The notes beneath the pieces were generated by a model that searched no databases, had not been told where the DNA came from, and worked only from the letters and a program-made list of their open reading frames with translations. This document shows, piece by piece, positions 55,264 to 63,690 of a DNA stretch of 64,000 nucleotides (position 1 is the stretch's first letter; each line of letters begins with the position of its first letter). The stretch spans positions 88,458 through 152,457 of the forward strand of contig NZ_LBNQ01000012.1 in assembly GCF_001005215.1 (NCBI RefSeq), given 5' to 3'. Origin of the DNA: Lampropedia cohaerens (GTDB lineage Bacteria; Pseudomonadota; Gammaproteobacteria; Burkholderiales; Burkholderiaceae_C). Made by a program: the position numbers and the translations under genes.

Positions 55264-57837
55264 TCAGAACCGGTGAGTGAAGTCGATGGAAAAGAACAGC
55301 TCGCGTTCGCGCTCGCCGTCATAGGGCCGCCACTGAACGCCTGTCTGAAAGCCGATGTCCGTGGCCTCATCCAGTACCAGCTGCTGGCCGTAGCGCAGCT
55401 GCTCGATGGCCCCACTGCCATAGTCCTGCTGCCAGTAGCGGCCAATCGCGACCTGAATTTCCTGGCTCCAGACCCGCTCGTAGCGGCGATGGAGAATGTG
55501 GCGCAGTGTCAGGCTGGGCAGGATGCTGCGGTCGCGCCGAGGCGCAAAATATGGCCCGCCGGGGCTGGTGTTGCGACCCGTGGCTAGATCCAGCCCGCCA
55601 TCGAGGTGCCAGTGGGCCCGCGTCAGCAACCGCTCCTGACCGGTCAGCTGCAGCCCGGTGTAGCGGTTGCCATCGTCATAGTGCAACGTATTGATGCCCA
55701 GCTGCCAGCTGCGGCTCTCGTGCGCGCGCCACTGCAGCTGCAACTGTCCTTCATCGGCCGTGATGCCGCTGCGCAGCGCGCGCAGGGGGGTTCCCACACT
55801 GTTGAGGCTCCAGCTACCCTGGACCTGCCAATGGTCGTTGAGTTGCTGGCGTGCCAGCACACGCAGTCCCGCATGGCTTTGACCGCCGGATCTCAGCGAC
55901 GCCAGCTCGAATTCGGCATGCGTGTCGTGATGGCGCCACTCCAGACCTGCACGCCACTGGTTGTAATGGCCCTTGCCTTCCGGAAAGGTACCGCTGCCGT
56001 GGCGCATTCCGGCAAACAACCGCCAGTCATAGCTCAACGGTGCGCTGTAGACCACCACCGAGTAATCCATTCCGCCCTCGCCGATGGCCGAGACACCGTC
56101 TGAATCGCGCCAGCCCGCCTCAAACTGCAGTTCGGGACGGCGCGAAATCTGCCAGCTGCGCAACGCCCGCTGCGCCCAGTCTTCTTCGGGAAAACGCTGA
56201 TACAGGTTCAGCGTCAAGGCCTCGGCAGTGCGCCAGTCCTGCAGGTCCATCGCCACACTGGCCTGCGCCAGCAGCAGTCTGTCACCCAGCGGATCATCGT
56301 TGGACTGCGCGATGCGCAACTCATCGGCCGCACGACGCGGCCATCCGCGATCCCGGTACACACTGGCCAGGGCGATGCGTGTGTTCTGATCGCCGGGTCC
56401 GAGTGCAAGCATGCCTTCAAGCTCGGCCTGCGCGGCATCAAGACGATCGGAGAAATACTCCGCCAGGGCGTCGTTGCGCCGTGCCTGCGCCCACTGATCG
56501 GATGGCACCGCCGCGCTGCTGCCAGGCACCCAGCGCTGCGGCGGCGTCTGCTGCGCGTCCTGCCGAGCCACCCCTCGCGCCTGCTTGATCGACTCGGACT
56601 CGGTCAGGGCGTAAAAAAGCCCCGAGCGAGCCAGCTCCACGACCTCCTCGTCCTGGTCGGGTCGCTCGAGCAATTCCGCAAAAATCTCTCTGGCCCGTTC
56701 GGGCTGGCGCGTCTCCAGCAGCGCCGAGCCCACCCAGGCCAGCGCATAGTCCGGGATATAAGAATCCTGCGCGCGCAGCGCTTCATACTCCTGCAAAAGC
56801 GCGGGCAACCGCCGCGCCGTCCAATAAGCACCGAGGCGATCGATGCGGGCACGGCGGACGTCGGCAGCCAGTTGCACGTCGTGCGGGGCCTGCGTCAGCT
56901 GCGCGTCCCAGTCGCGCAGCAACGCATCGTAGTGCGCAACCGCCCGCTGCCCGACCTCAAGGCGCTCCGTCTCGGCACGGCTCGGCGTGAAGGACACGCG
57001 CACCATCTCCGCAAGCCGATCCAGCTGCAGTCGACGTACCCGCGCGGAGGGAGATTGCGCCGCCACGGCTTCCTCGTGCAACATGTGCAGCGCCGGCAAA
57101 GGCACACCAGCCTCGGTCAGGCTGGCCAAATAGGCATCCTTTGCAGCCGCGCTTTGCGGCGCGGCGCGCAACGCGCGATCGGCTGCATCCAACGCAGCAT
57201 AGGAGCGGCGCTGCGCGCGCAGCAAATAGCTTTGCGCCAACAGACCTTCCACCTTCCGCTGCGCAAAGCGCTGCCTGAAGCGCTCCAGCACAGCCTGTGC
57301 GTCCATGAACTGTCCGGCATCTGCCAATGCATATACGGCCCCCAGGTGCCAATCCGGTTGGTCCGGCTCGCGCGCCAGCAACTGTTGGTACAGCTGCGCG
57401 GCGGCCCCCCATTCACCGGTGTTGCGCAAGGCGCGCGCCACCGCACCCAGCGCGCCAGACGATACGGGCACTTGTGTTCGGTAGCGGCGGTAGATGTCGA
57501 GCACCTGCCCGTCACGCTGTGCCCAGCTGCTGATCAACAGCCAGTCATTGACCTGCCTGGCGGACATTGCCCCTTGCGCCGCATCCTGCGCAAAGGCCGC
57601 AAGCGCCTGGGCATAGTCCCCCTGCCGCGCACGCGCGATGCGCTGTTCGTAGTCATCCGCACGCGCGGGCGAAAACGCCAGGCTCACCAGCAACCCCAGC
57701 AGGACCGCCGCGCGACCACAGGCCGACGTGCGCGACGACCACACGCCTTCCAGCGCAGCCCTGTCCATCCATCGCAGATATCTCAATGCGTCCTCGCAAT
57801 ACATGGAAAATAATGCACTTTTAAAATATGCTCGCAT
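55264..57837 (-). CDS. pgaA: PNAG outer-membrane export porin PgaA
   Basis: The ~857-residue protein has a signal peptide, a periplasmic TPR region (about 60-560; repeats such as GALGAVARALRNTGEWGAAAQLYQQLLAREP) and a C-terminal beta-barrel ending in FFSIDFTHRF, a terminal aromatic residue typical of outer-membrane proteins. It exports partly deacetylated PNAG. The start is uncertain: the first ~17 codons are AT-rich like the upstream DNA, and a TTG at 57786 (after GAGGA) or ATG 57768 would give a more normal signal peptide. First gene of pgaABCD. Confidence 0.9.
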   Translation of the reverse strand: MRAYFKSALFSMYCEDALRYLRWMDRAALEGVWSSRTSACGRAAVLLGLLVSLAFSPARADDYEQRIARARQGDYAQALAAFAQDAAQGAMSARQVNDWLLISSWAQRDGQVLDIYRRYRTQVPVSSGALGAVARALRNTGEWGAAAQLYQQLLAREPDQPDWHLGAVYALADAGQFMDAQAVLERFRQRFAQRKVEGLLAQSYLLRAQRRSYAALDAADRALRAAPQSAAAKDAYLASLTEAGVPLPALHMLHEEAVAAQSPSARVRRLQLDRLAEMVRVSFTPSRAETERLEVGQRAVAHYDALLRDWDAQLTQAPHDVQLAADVRRARIDRLGAYWTARRLPALLQEYEALRAQDSYIPDYALAWVGSALLETRQPERAREIFAELLERPDQDEEVVELARSGLFYALTESESIKQARGVARQDAQQTPPQRWVPGSSAAVPSDQWAQARRNDALAEYFSDRLDAAQAELEGMLALGPGDQNTRIALASVYRDRGWPRRAADELRIAQSNDDPLGDRLLLAQASVAMDLQDWRTAEALTLNLYQRFPEEDWAQRALRSWQISRRPELQFEAGWRDSDGVSAIGEGGMDYSVVVYSAPLSYDWRLFAGMRHGSGTFPEGKGHYNQWRAGLEWRHHDTHAEFELASLRSGGQSHAGLRVLARQQLNDHWQVQGSWSLNSVGTPLRALRSGITADEGQLQLQWRAHESRSWQLGINTLHYDDGNRYTGLQLTGQERLLTRAHWHLDGGLDLATGRNTSPGGPYFAPRRDRSILPSLTLRHILHRRYERVWSQEIQVAIGRYWQQDYGSGAIEQLRYGQQLVLDEATDIGFQTGVQWRPYDGERERELFFSIDFTHRF

Positions 57838-57939
57838 TTACACTGGCACAAAGTATATGCAATCAGCCATTCAGAACATCATTTAAAAAGATCCGATGAC
57901 ATTGATTGACTTTTGCCCAGAAAATTATTTCAATAAATA

Positions 57940-57987
57940 TTGACATTGGATTAAATCATTAACTTTTCAATATAAATCCAATGACAA
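57940..57987. promoter_or_regulatory. Long inverted repeat in the AT-rich region upstream of pgaA
   Basis: TTGACATTGGATT (57940-57952) and AATCCAATGACAA (57975-57987) are 13-bp inverted arms with one mismatch and a 22-bp spacer. They lie in a ~170-bp AT-rich block (about 57838-58010) between pgaA and the divergent HIT gene. Short repeats of ATTGA and CAATA also occur. A regulator-binding or silencer role is plausible; no known site is recognised. Confidence 0.5.
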
Positions 57988-58083
57988 TTGTATTGATAAA
58001 TTTACATTATGTTTCTTTCGGGCATAAGGCCATTTTCCAGCGTCGTTGCGCTATGGTCTTGCCACCCTTTGCCTGAAATTGCC

Positions 58084-58548
58084 ATGCCTGAATTCATTGA
58101 CACCTCTCCACCCGGTACCTGCATCTTCTGCAAAATCATTGCCGGCGAGGCGCCCGCGGCCATCGTTCACGAGGACGAGCTGACCATTGCCTTCATGGAT
58201 CTCGGTCAGGTCACGCCAGGCCACGTCCTGGTGGCAACCAAGCGGCACGCGCAGGACCTGTATGCTTTGACCAGAGCAGAGTGCGCGGCGGTCATGCAGG
58301 CCAGCCAGCACATCGCGCAGGCGGTTCGTCAGGCGTTCACCCCGAGCGGATTGACGCTACTGCAAGCCAACGGGCGCGATGGTGGCCAGACGGTCTTTCA
58401 CTTTCACATGCACGTCGTGCCGCGTCATGCAGATGACGGTGTCGCTCTGACGTGGCCGCGCAAGGAACCGGGACAGGCTACGCTGGCGCAGTACGCCGGC
58501 CAGATTCGTGCGGCACTGCAAGAGCAAGGCGCAGGCTCGCGCCCCTGA
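58084..58548 (+). CDS. HIT-family nucleotide-binding protein
   Basis: The 154-residue protein has the histidine-triad motif HFHMHVVPRH (H106, H108, H110) and an N-terminal CIFCKIIAGEAPA, both typical of HIT hydrolases that cleave nucleoside phosphoramidates or adenylates. ATG 58084 gives the canonical short start; an extension to ATG 58009 reaches into the AT-rich region and is unlikely. It is divergent from pgaA. The cellular substrate is not predictable. Confidence 0.88.
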   Translation: MPEFIDTSPPGTCIFCKIIAGEAPAAIVHEDELTIAFMDLGQVTPGHVLVATKRHAQDLYALTRAECAAVMQASQHIAQAVRQAFTPSGLTLLQANGRDGGQTVFHFHMHVVPRHADDGVALTWPRKEPGQATLAQYAGQIRAALQEQGAGSRP

Positions 58549-58585
58549 TCTGCATATTTGCAAATCATTGCTGCAGGCACAGGCG

Positions 58586-58613
58586 TTGACCTGGCAAAAG
58601 CGCACACTACGAT
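58586..58613 (+). promoter_or_regulatory. Candidate promoter of the valine-degradation cluster
   Basis: TTGACC (58586-58591) and TACGAT (58608-58613) are separated by 16 bp and end 83 bp before the mmsA start. The palindrome ATTTGCAAAT lies about 20 bp upstream (58556-58565) and could bind a regulator. Both are weak-to-moderate matches seen by eye. Confidence 0.35.
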
Positions 58614-58696
58614 AGGCCATGCGACACACAGTGCAGGACGCCGGCACCGCCACACACAGTCCGGAACCTGCAAACAAAACAAACCAGGAGACAAGC

Positions 58697-60217
58697 ATGC
58701 ATGCACAAACCGCAGCGGACCAGGACGTGCCCACCGTCAAGCTACTCATTGACGGACAGTTCATCGAGTCGAGCACCACCCAGTGGCGCGACGTCATCAA
58801 TCCAGCCACCCAGCAGGTGCTGGCGCGTGTGCCCCTTGCCACGCAGCAGGAGATAGATGCCGCAGTGGCCGCTGCGCAGAACGCGTTCAAGAGCTGGCGC
58901 AAGACGCCCATTGGCGCACGCGCACGCATATTCCTGAGACTGCAGCAGCTCATCCGTGAAAACATGGCAGAGCTGGCCGCACTGCTGACGGCCGAGCAAG
59001 GCAAAACGCTGCCTGATGCCGAAGGGGATGTATTCCGCGGACTGGAAGTGGTCGAGCACGCTGCCGCCGTCGGCAATCTGCAGTTGGGCGAGCTGGCCAA
59101 CAACGTCGCCAACGGCGTGGATACCTATACCTTGCTGCAGCCCTTGGGCGTGTGTGCGGGGATCACGCCCTTCAACTTTCCGGCCATGATCCCGTTGTGG
59201 ATGTTCCCCATGGCCATCGCCACCGGCAACACCTTTGTACTCAAGCCGTCCGAGCAGGATCCCATGGTCACCATGCGCCTGTGCGAGCTGGCACTTGAGG
59301 CAGGCATTCCGCCCGGCGTTCTCAACGTCGTGCATGGCGGCGAAGCCGCGGTCAATGCGCTGTGCGACCATCCCGCCATCAAAGCCATTTCCTTCGTCGG
59401 CTCGACCAAGGTCGGAACCCATGTCTACCACCGCGCCTCACTGACCGGCAAGCGGGTACAGTGCATGATGGGTGCGAAGAACCATGCCGTCGTACTGCCC
59501 GATGCGAACAAGGAGCAGACCCTCAATGCCATCATTGGCGCCGCCTTCGGTGCTGCTGGTCAGCGCTGCATGGCGCTGCCGGTGGTCATTCTGGTTGGGC
59601 AGGCCCAGCAATGGGTGCCGGAACTCGTTGCCAAGGCCCGCACGCTGAAGGTCAATGCCGGCACGCAGCCTGACACGGACCTTGGTCCGCTGATCTCGCG
59701 CGCCGCACGCGAGCGTGTCGAGGCGCTGATCGAGCGCGGCATCGCCGAAGGTGCCACGCTGGAACTCGATGGCCGCAACCCCGCTGTACCAGGTTATGAG
59801 AATGGCAACTTCGTCGGCCCCACCATCTTCTCGGGCGTCAAGCCAGGCATGGCCATTTACGATATAGAGATCTTCGGCCCGGTGCTGTCGCTGATCGGCG
59901 CCGACACGCTCGATGAGGCCATGGCCCTGATCAATGCCAACCCCAATGGCAATGGCACGGCGATCTTCACCCAGTCCGGCGCTGCCGCACGCAGGTTCCA
60001 GGAAGACATTGATGTCGGGCAAGTCGGCATCAACGTCCCCATCCCGGTGCCCGTTCCGCTGTTTTCGTTCACCGGTTCGCGCGCCTCGAAACTGGGCGAC
60101 CTCGGCCCCTACGGCAAGCAGGTTATTCTTTTCTATACGCAGACCAAGACCGTCACGGCGCGCTGGTTCGACGAGGACAGCGCAGGCGGGCTCAACACAA
60201 CGATCAGCCTGAAGTAA
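58697..60217 (+). CDS. mmsA: CoA-acylating methylmalonate-semialdehyde dehydrogenase (MmsA), second copy
   Basis: The 506-residue enzyme converts methylmalonate semialdehyde to propionyl-CoA in valine degradation. The MmsA block [13 protein letters not shown] and the catalytic C291 in [11 protein letters not shown] are present. An AGGAGACA ribosome binding site decides the start against an open extension to 58619. It heads a cluster with isobutyryl-CoA dehydrogenase and MmsB, so its role in valine catabolism is well supported. The sequence clearly differs from the first mmsA (586-2100). Confidence 0.94.
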   Translation: MHAQTAADQDVPTVKLLIDGQFIESSTTQWRDVINPATQQVLARVPLATQQEIDAAVAAAQNAFKSWRKTPIGARARIFLRLQQLIRENMAELAALLTAEQGKTLPDAEGDVFRGLEVVEHAAAVGNLQLGELANNVANGVDTYTLLQPLGVCAGITPFNFPAMIPLWMFPMAIATGNTFVLKPSEQDPMVTMRLCELALEAGIPPGVLNVVHGGEAAVNALCDHPAIKAISFVGSTKVGTHVYHRASLTGKRVQCMMGAKNHAVVLPDANKEQTLNAIIGAAFGAAGQRCMALPVVILVGQAQQWVPELVAKARTLKVNAGTQPDTDLGPLISRAARERVEALIERGIAEGATLELDGRNPAVPGYENGNFVGPTIFSGVKPGMAIYDIEIFGPVLSLIGADTLDEAMALINANPNGNGTAIFTQSGAAARRFQEDIDVGQVGINVPIPVPVPLFSFTGSRASKLGDLGPYGKQVILFYTQTKTVTARWFDEDSAGGLNTTISLK

Positions 60218-60226
60218 CATGCCTGC

Positions 60227-60637
60227 ATGACATGCAAAACATGCTCGGTGGCAAGCGCGCTGCGGCACATGCTGGGGTTGCCAGTCTTCGCAGCGGCCAT
60301 GGCCTTTTCCGCCCATGGGCAGACCATTCTCCCGTCCGAACCTCCGTGCACGCCGAGCACCTGCACACTGCAGCACTTCGGGGCCGTGCGCGCAGATACC
60401 GAAGCGCTGTACGGCGACGTGCAGCAGGCGCTGTCGGCCCACGAGCGCGCTGCTCTGCGCGATGACCAGGCCAATTGGCGTCGTCTGGCACGGCGCCATT
60501 GTCAGCAGCAGGCACCGGTAGGCTCGCAACGCGATGCGTCGCAAGCCAGCCGCCATCATTTCTGCATGATCGAGCAGGACATGCAGCGACGCAGGCAACT
60601 GCGCAAATGGCTGATGCAAGGCGATTTCACGCAGTAG
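60227..60637 (+). CDS. Small secreted LprI-like (DUF1311-type) protein
   Basis: The 136-residue protein has an N-terminal signal sequence (hydrophobic LGLPVFAAAMAFSAHGQ) and a helical domain with the pattern ALYGDVQQAL...LRDDQANWRRLARRHC, the LprI-like arrangement in which cysteines pair across helices. Some LprI proteins inhibit lysozyme; the role here is unknown. It lies 9 bp after mmsA and 59 bp before the acyl-CoA dehydrogenase, inside a catabolic cluster with which it has no obvious link. ATG 60269 is an alternative start. Confidence 0.6.
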   Translation: MTCKTCSVASALRHMLGLPVFAAAMAFSAHGQTILPSEPPCTPSTCTLQHFGAVRADTEALYGDVQQALSAHERAALRDDQANWRRLARRHCQQQAPVGSQRDASQASRHHFCMIEQDMQRRRQLRKWLMQGDFTQ

Positions 60638-60696
60638 TGGTGCCTGCCCAGCCCGGCATCTGACATACAACAACACAGCGACACAGGAGACACGCC

Positions 60697-61857
60697 ATGC
60701 ACTTTGAGTCCACGCAGGATCAACTGGCATTTGCCGAGACCGCACGCGACTTCGCCGCCACCGAGCTTGCGCCCCATGCCGCACAATGGGATGAAACCGC
60801 GCACTTTCCCAGGGACGTCATTGCCAAGGGCGGCAAACTGGGCTTTTGCGGCCTGTACGCACCCGAGTCCATTGGCGGCCTGGCACTGCCCCGACTGGAT
60901 GCCACCTTCGTGTTCGAGGAACTTGCCGCAGCGGACCCCTCCACGGCAGCCTTCTTCACCATTCACAACATGGCCACGTGGATGCTGGGCACATGGGGCG
61001 GCGACGCCGTCCGGGCCCAATGGGGGCAGGCCCTCACCAGCGGCGAGAAGCTGGCCTCCTACTGCCTGACCGAGCCCGGTTCCGGCTCCGATGCGGCATC
61101 ACTCAAGACGCGGGCCGAGCGGCGCGGCAGTGAATACGTCATCAACGGCAGCAAAGCCTTCATCTCCGGCGCCGGCAGCACCGATGTGCTCATCCTCATG
61201 GCCCGCACTGGCGGCCCGGGCGCAGGGGGCATCTCCGCCTTCGCCGTCCCTGCTGATGCGCCTGGCATCAGCTATGGCAAGAAGGAAGCCAAGATGGGCT
61301 GGAACAGCCAGCCCACACGTACCATCACGTTCGACAATGTGCACATCCCCGACGACCACCTGCTCGGCACGGAAGGCGAAGGATTCAAGATGGCCATGAA
61401 GGGGCTCGATGGCGGCCGCATCAACATCGCCACCTGCTCGGTCGGCGCCGCGCAAGGCGCCCTCACCCACGCGCAGCGCTACCTGCACGAGCGCCAGCAG
61501 TTCGGCAAGCCCATTGCCAGCTTTCAGGCACTGCAATTCAAGCTTGCCGACATGGCGACTGAGCTGGTTGCTGCACGGCAAATGGTACGTCTGGCCGCCG
61601 CCAAGCTGGACGCACAAGACCCCAACGCCTCCACCTACTGCGCAATGGCCAAGCGCTTTGCCACCGATACCTGCTTTCAGGTCTGCAACGACGCGCTGCA
61701 GCTGCACGGCGGTTATGGCTACATCAAGGATTACCCGCTTGAACGCCTGCTGCGCGATGCACGCGTACACCAGATCCTCGAAGGCACCAACGAGATCATG
61801 CGCGTCATCATCGCGCGCCGCATGTTGGAGGCCGATGCACCTTCGGCCATTCGCTGA
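60697..61857 (+). CDS. Isobutyryl-CoA dehydrogenase (acyl-CoA dehydrogenase family)
   Basis: The 386-residue flavoenzyme oxidises isobutyryl-CoA to methacrylyl-CoA in valine degradation. Family signatures are YCLTEPGSGSDAAS and QFGKPIASFQALQFKLADM; the catalytic base is E362 in LEGTNEIMR. KKEAKMGWNSQPTR is characteristic of the isobutyryl-CoA subgroup (ACAD8). AGGAGACA precedes the start. Between mmsA and mmsB. The TGA stop opens a weak dispersed-repeat copy. Confidence 0.9.
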   Translation: MHFESTQDQLAFAETARDFAATELAPHAAQWDETAHFPRDVIAKGGKLGFCGLYAPESIGGLALPRLDATFVFEELAAADPSTAAFFTIHNMATWMLGTWGGDAVRAQWGQALTSGEKLASYCLTEPGSGSDAASLKTRAERRGSEYVINGSKAFISGAGSTDVLILMARTGGPGAGGISAFAVPADAPGISYGKKEAKMGWNSQPTRTITFDNVHIPDDHLLGTEGEGFKMAMKGLDGGRINIATCSVGAAQGALTHAQRYLHERQQFGKPIASFQALQFKLADMATELVAARQMVRLAAAKLDAQDPNASTYCAMAKRFATDTCFQVCNDALQLHGGYGYIKDYPLERLLRDARVHQILEGTNEIMRVIIARRMLEADAPSAIR

Positions 61858-61878
61858 GAACCTGATCACAATCCCCGC
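61855..61878 (+). repeat. Dispersed repeat, partial copy D (acyl-CoA dehydrogenase stop)
   Basis: TGAGAACCTGATCACAATC and five more bases match copy A at about 18 of 24 positions, again starting at a gene's stop codon. The match fades after that and could be partly chance. Confidence 0.3.
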
Positions 61879-61901
61879 CCCCGAAACGCGCAGGAGTGCC
61901 C

Positions 61902-62321
61902 ATGTCCATTACCGCCTCTGGCCTTGCCCTAGTGTCTGCTGGTGGTGCCATCGGTTCAGCAGCCCGTTATGCCTTGGCCACCCAAACCACCCAATGGGCG
62001 CAGCTGATACTGCCGACCACACGCTTTCCCTGGGGCACCTGGCTGGTCAATCTGCTGGGCTGCTGCATCATCGGCGTGATGGCCGGGCTGGCACTGCGCC
62101 ACGCGTGGCTGAGCGCCAACCTGCGACTGCTGCTGTTCACCGGCCTGATGGGCGGCTTTACCACCTTCTCCGCCTTCGGGCTGGAAACGGTGGAACTGGC
62201 CATGCGCCAGCACTGGCGTGTAGCCATCGCCTACGTCCTCAGCAGTGTGCTGCTGGGGCTGCTTGCCACCGCTGCCGGATTCTGGCTTGGGGCCGGAGCG
62301 GCGGCACTCGGTCCGCGCTAA
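61902..62321 (+). CDS. crcB: Fluoride ion channel CrcB/FluC
   Basis: The 139-residue membrane protein has four helices and the Fluc motifs GGAIGSAARYALA, GTWLVNLLGC and GGFTTFSAFGLE (the phenylalanine box and the central sodium-site region). It expels fluoride as a dimer. ATG 61902 with AGGAG 5-10 nt upstream is preferred to an in-frame GTG at 61896, which is too close to that site. It lies between isobutyryl-CoA dehydrogenase and mmsB; the 44-bp gap before it is too short for a fluoride riboswitch. Confidence 0.92.
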   Translation: MSITASGLALVSAGGAIGSAARYALATQTTQWAQLILPTTRFPWGTWLVNLLGCCIIGVMAGLALRHAWLSANLRLLLFTGLMGGFTTFSAFGLETVELAMRQHWRVAIAYVLSSVLLGLLATAAGFWLGAGAAALGPR

Positions 62322-62385
62322 TGCGCGCACTGCGAGACCGACACTGCCACCGCAACCACACGACAACAAACTGAAGGAGACAACC

Positions 62386-63282
62386 ATGAACATCGCATTC
62401 ATTGGCCTGGGCAACATGGGCAGCGGCATGGCTCTGAACCTGCACAAGGCCGGACACCAGGTCACCGGCTATGACCTGTCTGAAGCGGCGCGGCGCAGCC
62501 ACGCCGAGCAAGGCCTACGCATCGCCGCCAGCGCCTTGCAGGCAGTCGAAGGCGCGCAGGCCGTCATCACCATGCTGCCCGCCAGCCAGCACGTCGAAAG
62601 CCTGCTGATCGGCACTCCGCAGGCACCCGGCCTCCTGGCGGGCCTGCCCGCAGGCACCCTGGTGATCGACAGCAGCACCATCGCCGCCGAGACGGCGCGC
62701 AAAGTCGCCCACGCCGCGCAGGACAAGGGGATCGACTTCATAGATGCGCCCGTCTCCGGCGGCACGGCAGGCGCAGCCGCTGGTACCCTCACCTTCATGG
62801 TTGGCGGCAGCGACGGCGCACTGGCACGCGCCCGGCCACTGCTCGAGTGCATGGGCAAGAACATCTTCCATGCCGGTGGCGCGGGCGCGGGCCAGACCGC
62901 CAAGATCTGCAACAACATGCTGCTGGGCGTATTGATGATCGGCACCAGCGAAGCACTGTCACTGGGCATGGCCAACGGACTGGACCCGCAAGTCCTCTCC
63001 GAAATCATGCGCCGCAGCTCTGGCGGCAACTGGGCATTGGAGGTCTACAACCCGGTTCCTGGCGTGCAGGAAGGCTCGGCGGCCACACGCGGCTACACCG
63101 GCGGATTCGGCACGGACCTGATGCTCAAGGACCTGGGCCTGGCGCTTGAGAATGCCATCGCCACGCGCGCCACCACTCCGCTTGGCGCGCTCGCGCGCAG
63201 CCTCTTCGCCGCGCACAGCCTCAGCGGCCATGGCAGCGAGGATTTCTCCAGCATCATCAAGCTGCTGCAGCCGCCGGCATAG
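62386..63282 (+). CDS. mmsB: 3-hydroxyisobutyrate dehydrogenase MmsB
   Basis: The 298-residue enzyme oxidises 3-hydroxyisobutyrate to methylmalonate semialdehyde, the substrate of MmsA. The Rossmann motif is FIGLGNMGSGMA, the substrate motif DAPVSGGTAGAAAGTLTFMVGG, and the catalytic lysine K173 is in GAGQTAKICNNM. AAGGAGACAACC precedes the start. It ends the valine cluster 6 bp before the convergent DUF423 gene. Confidence 0.94.
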   Translation: MNIAFIGLGNMGSGMALNLHKAGHQVTGYDLSEAARRSHAEQGLRIAASALQAVEGAQAVITMLPASQHVESLLIGTPQAPGLLAGLPAGTLVIDSSTIAAETARKVAHAAQDKGIDFIDAPVSGGTAGAAAGTLTFMVGGSDGALARARPLLECMGKNIFHAGGAGAGQTAKICNNMLLGVLMIGTSEALSLGMANGLDPQVLSEIMRRSSGGNWALEVYNPVPGVQEGSAATRGYTGGFGTDLMLKDLGLALENAIATRATTPLGALARSLFAAHSLSGHGSEDFSSIIKLLQPPA

Positions 63283-63288
63283 TGCCCC

Positions 63289-63690
63289 TCAAGCCGCAGG
63301 CGGCACACGCTCCATCAGTGCCGCTGCGGCCAATGCCAGCCACGCGAGGATGAAGCAGGTGCCCCCCCAGGGCACAAAGCTGCGCAGCGCCTGCACGCTG
63401 GTGAGCGTCTGCAGATAGATCAGGCCGCTGAACAGCACGATGCCCAGCACAAACAGCACCGCCGCCACCAGCAGCGCCCGGTTGTCGGCACTCTGGCGCA
63501 GCCACAGGCCAATGGCCAGCAGCACCACTGCATGCAGCAACTGGTAATGCACCGCAGACTGCATGCTCACCCGTGCTGCCTCACGCGCCTGCAGCGAGTC
63601 GATGAACCCCAGTCCATGTGCGGTATAGGCCCCCATGGCCACCCCGATGGCCCCGAACAGGCCAGCCAGCACGATACAGATCTTGAACAC
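63289..63690 (-). CDS. DUF423 family membrane protein
   Basis: The 133-residue protein has four hydrophobic helices and the DUF423 start FKICIVLAGLFGAIGVAMGAYTAHGL. The function is unknown. A GTG start at 63690 is chosen because AAGGAG lies 8-13 nt upstream and the product then begins at the first helix; the frame is open to 63912 but lacks support there. Confidence 0.85.
   Translation of the reverse strand: MFKICIVLAGLFGAIGVAMGAYTAHGLGFIDSLQAREAARVSMQSAVHYQLLHAVVLLAIGLWLRQSADNRALLVAAVLFVLGIVLFSGLIYLQTLTSVQALRSFVPWGGTCFILAWLALAAAALMERVPPAA

Noticed and set aside
61858..61901. Fluoride riboswitch before crcB
   Set aside because: The 44-bp gap is too short and lacks the conserved aptamer sequences.
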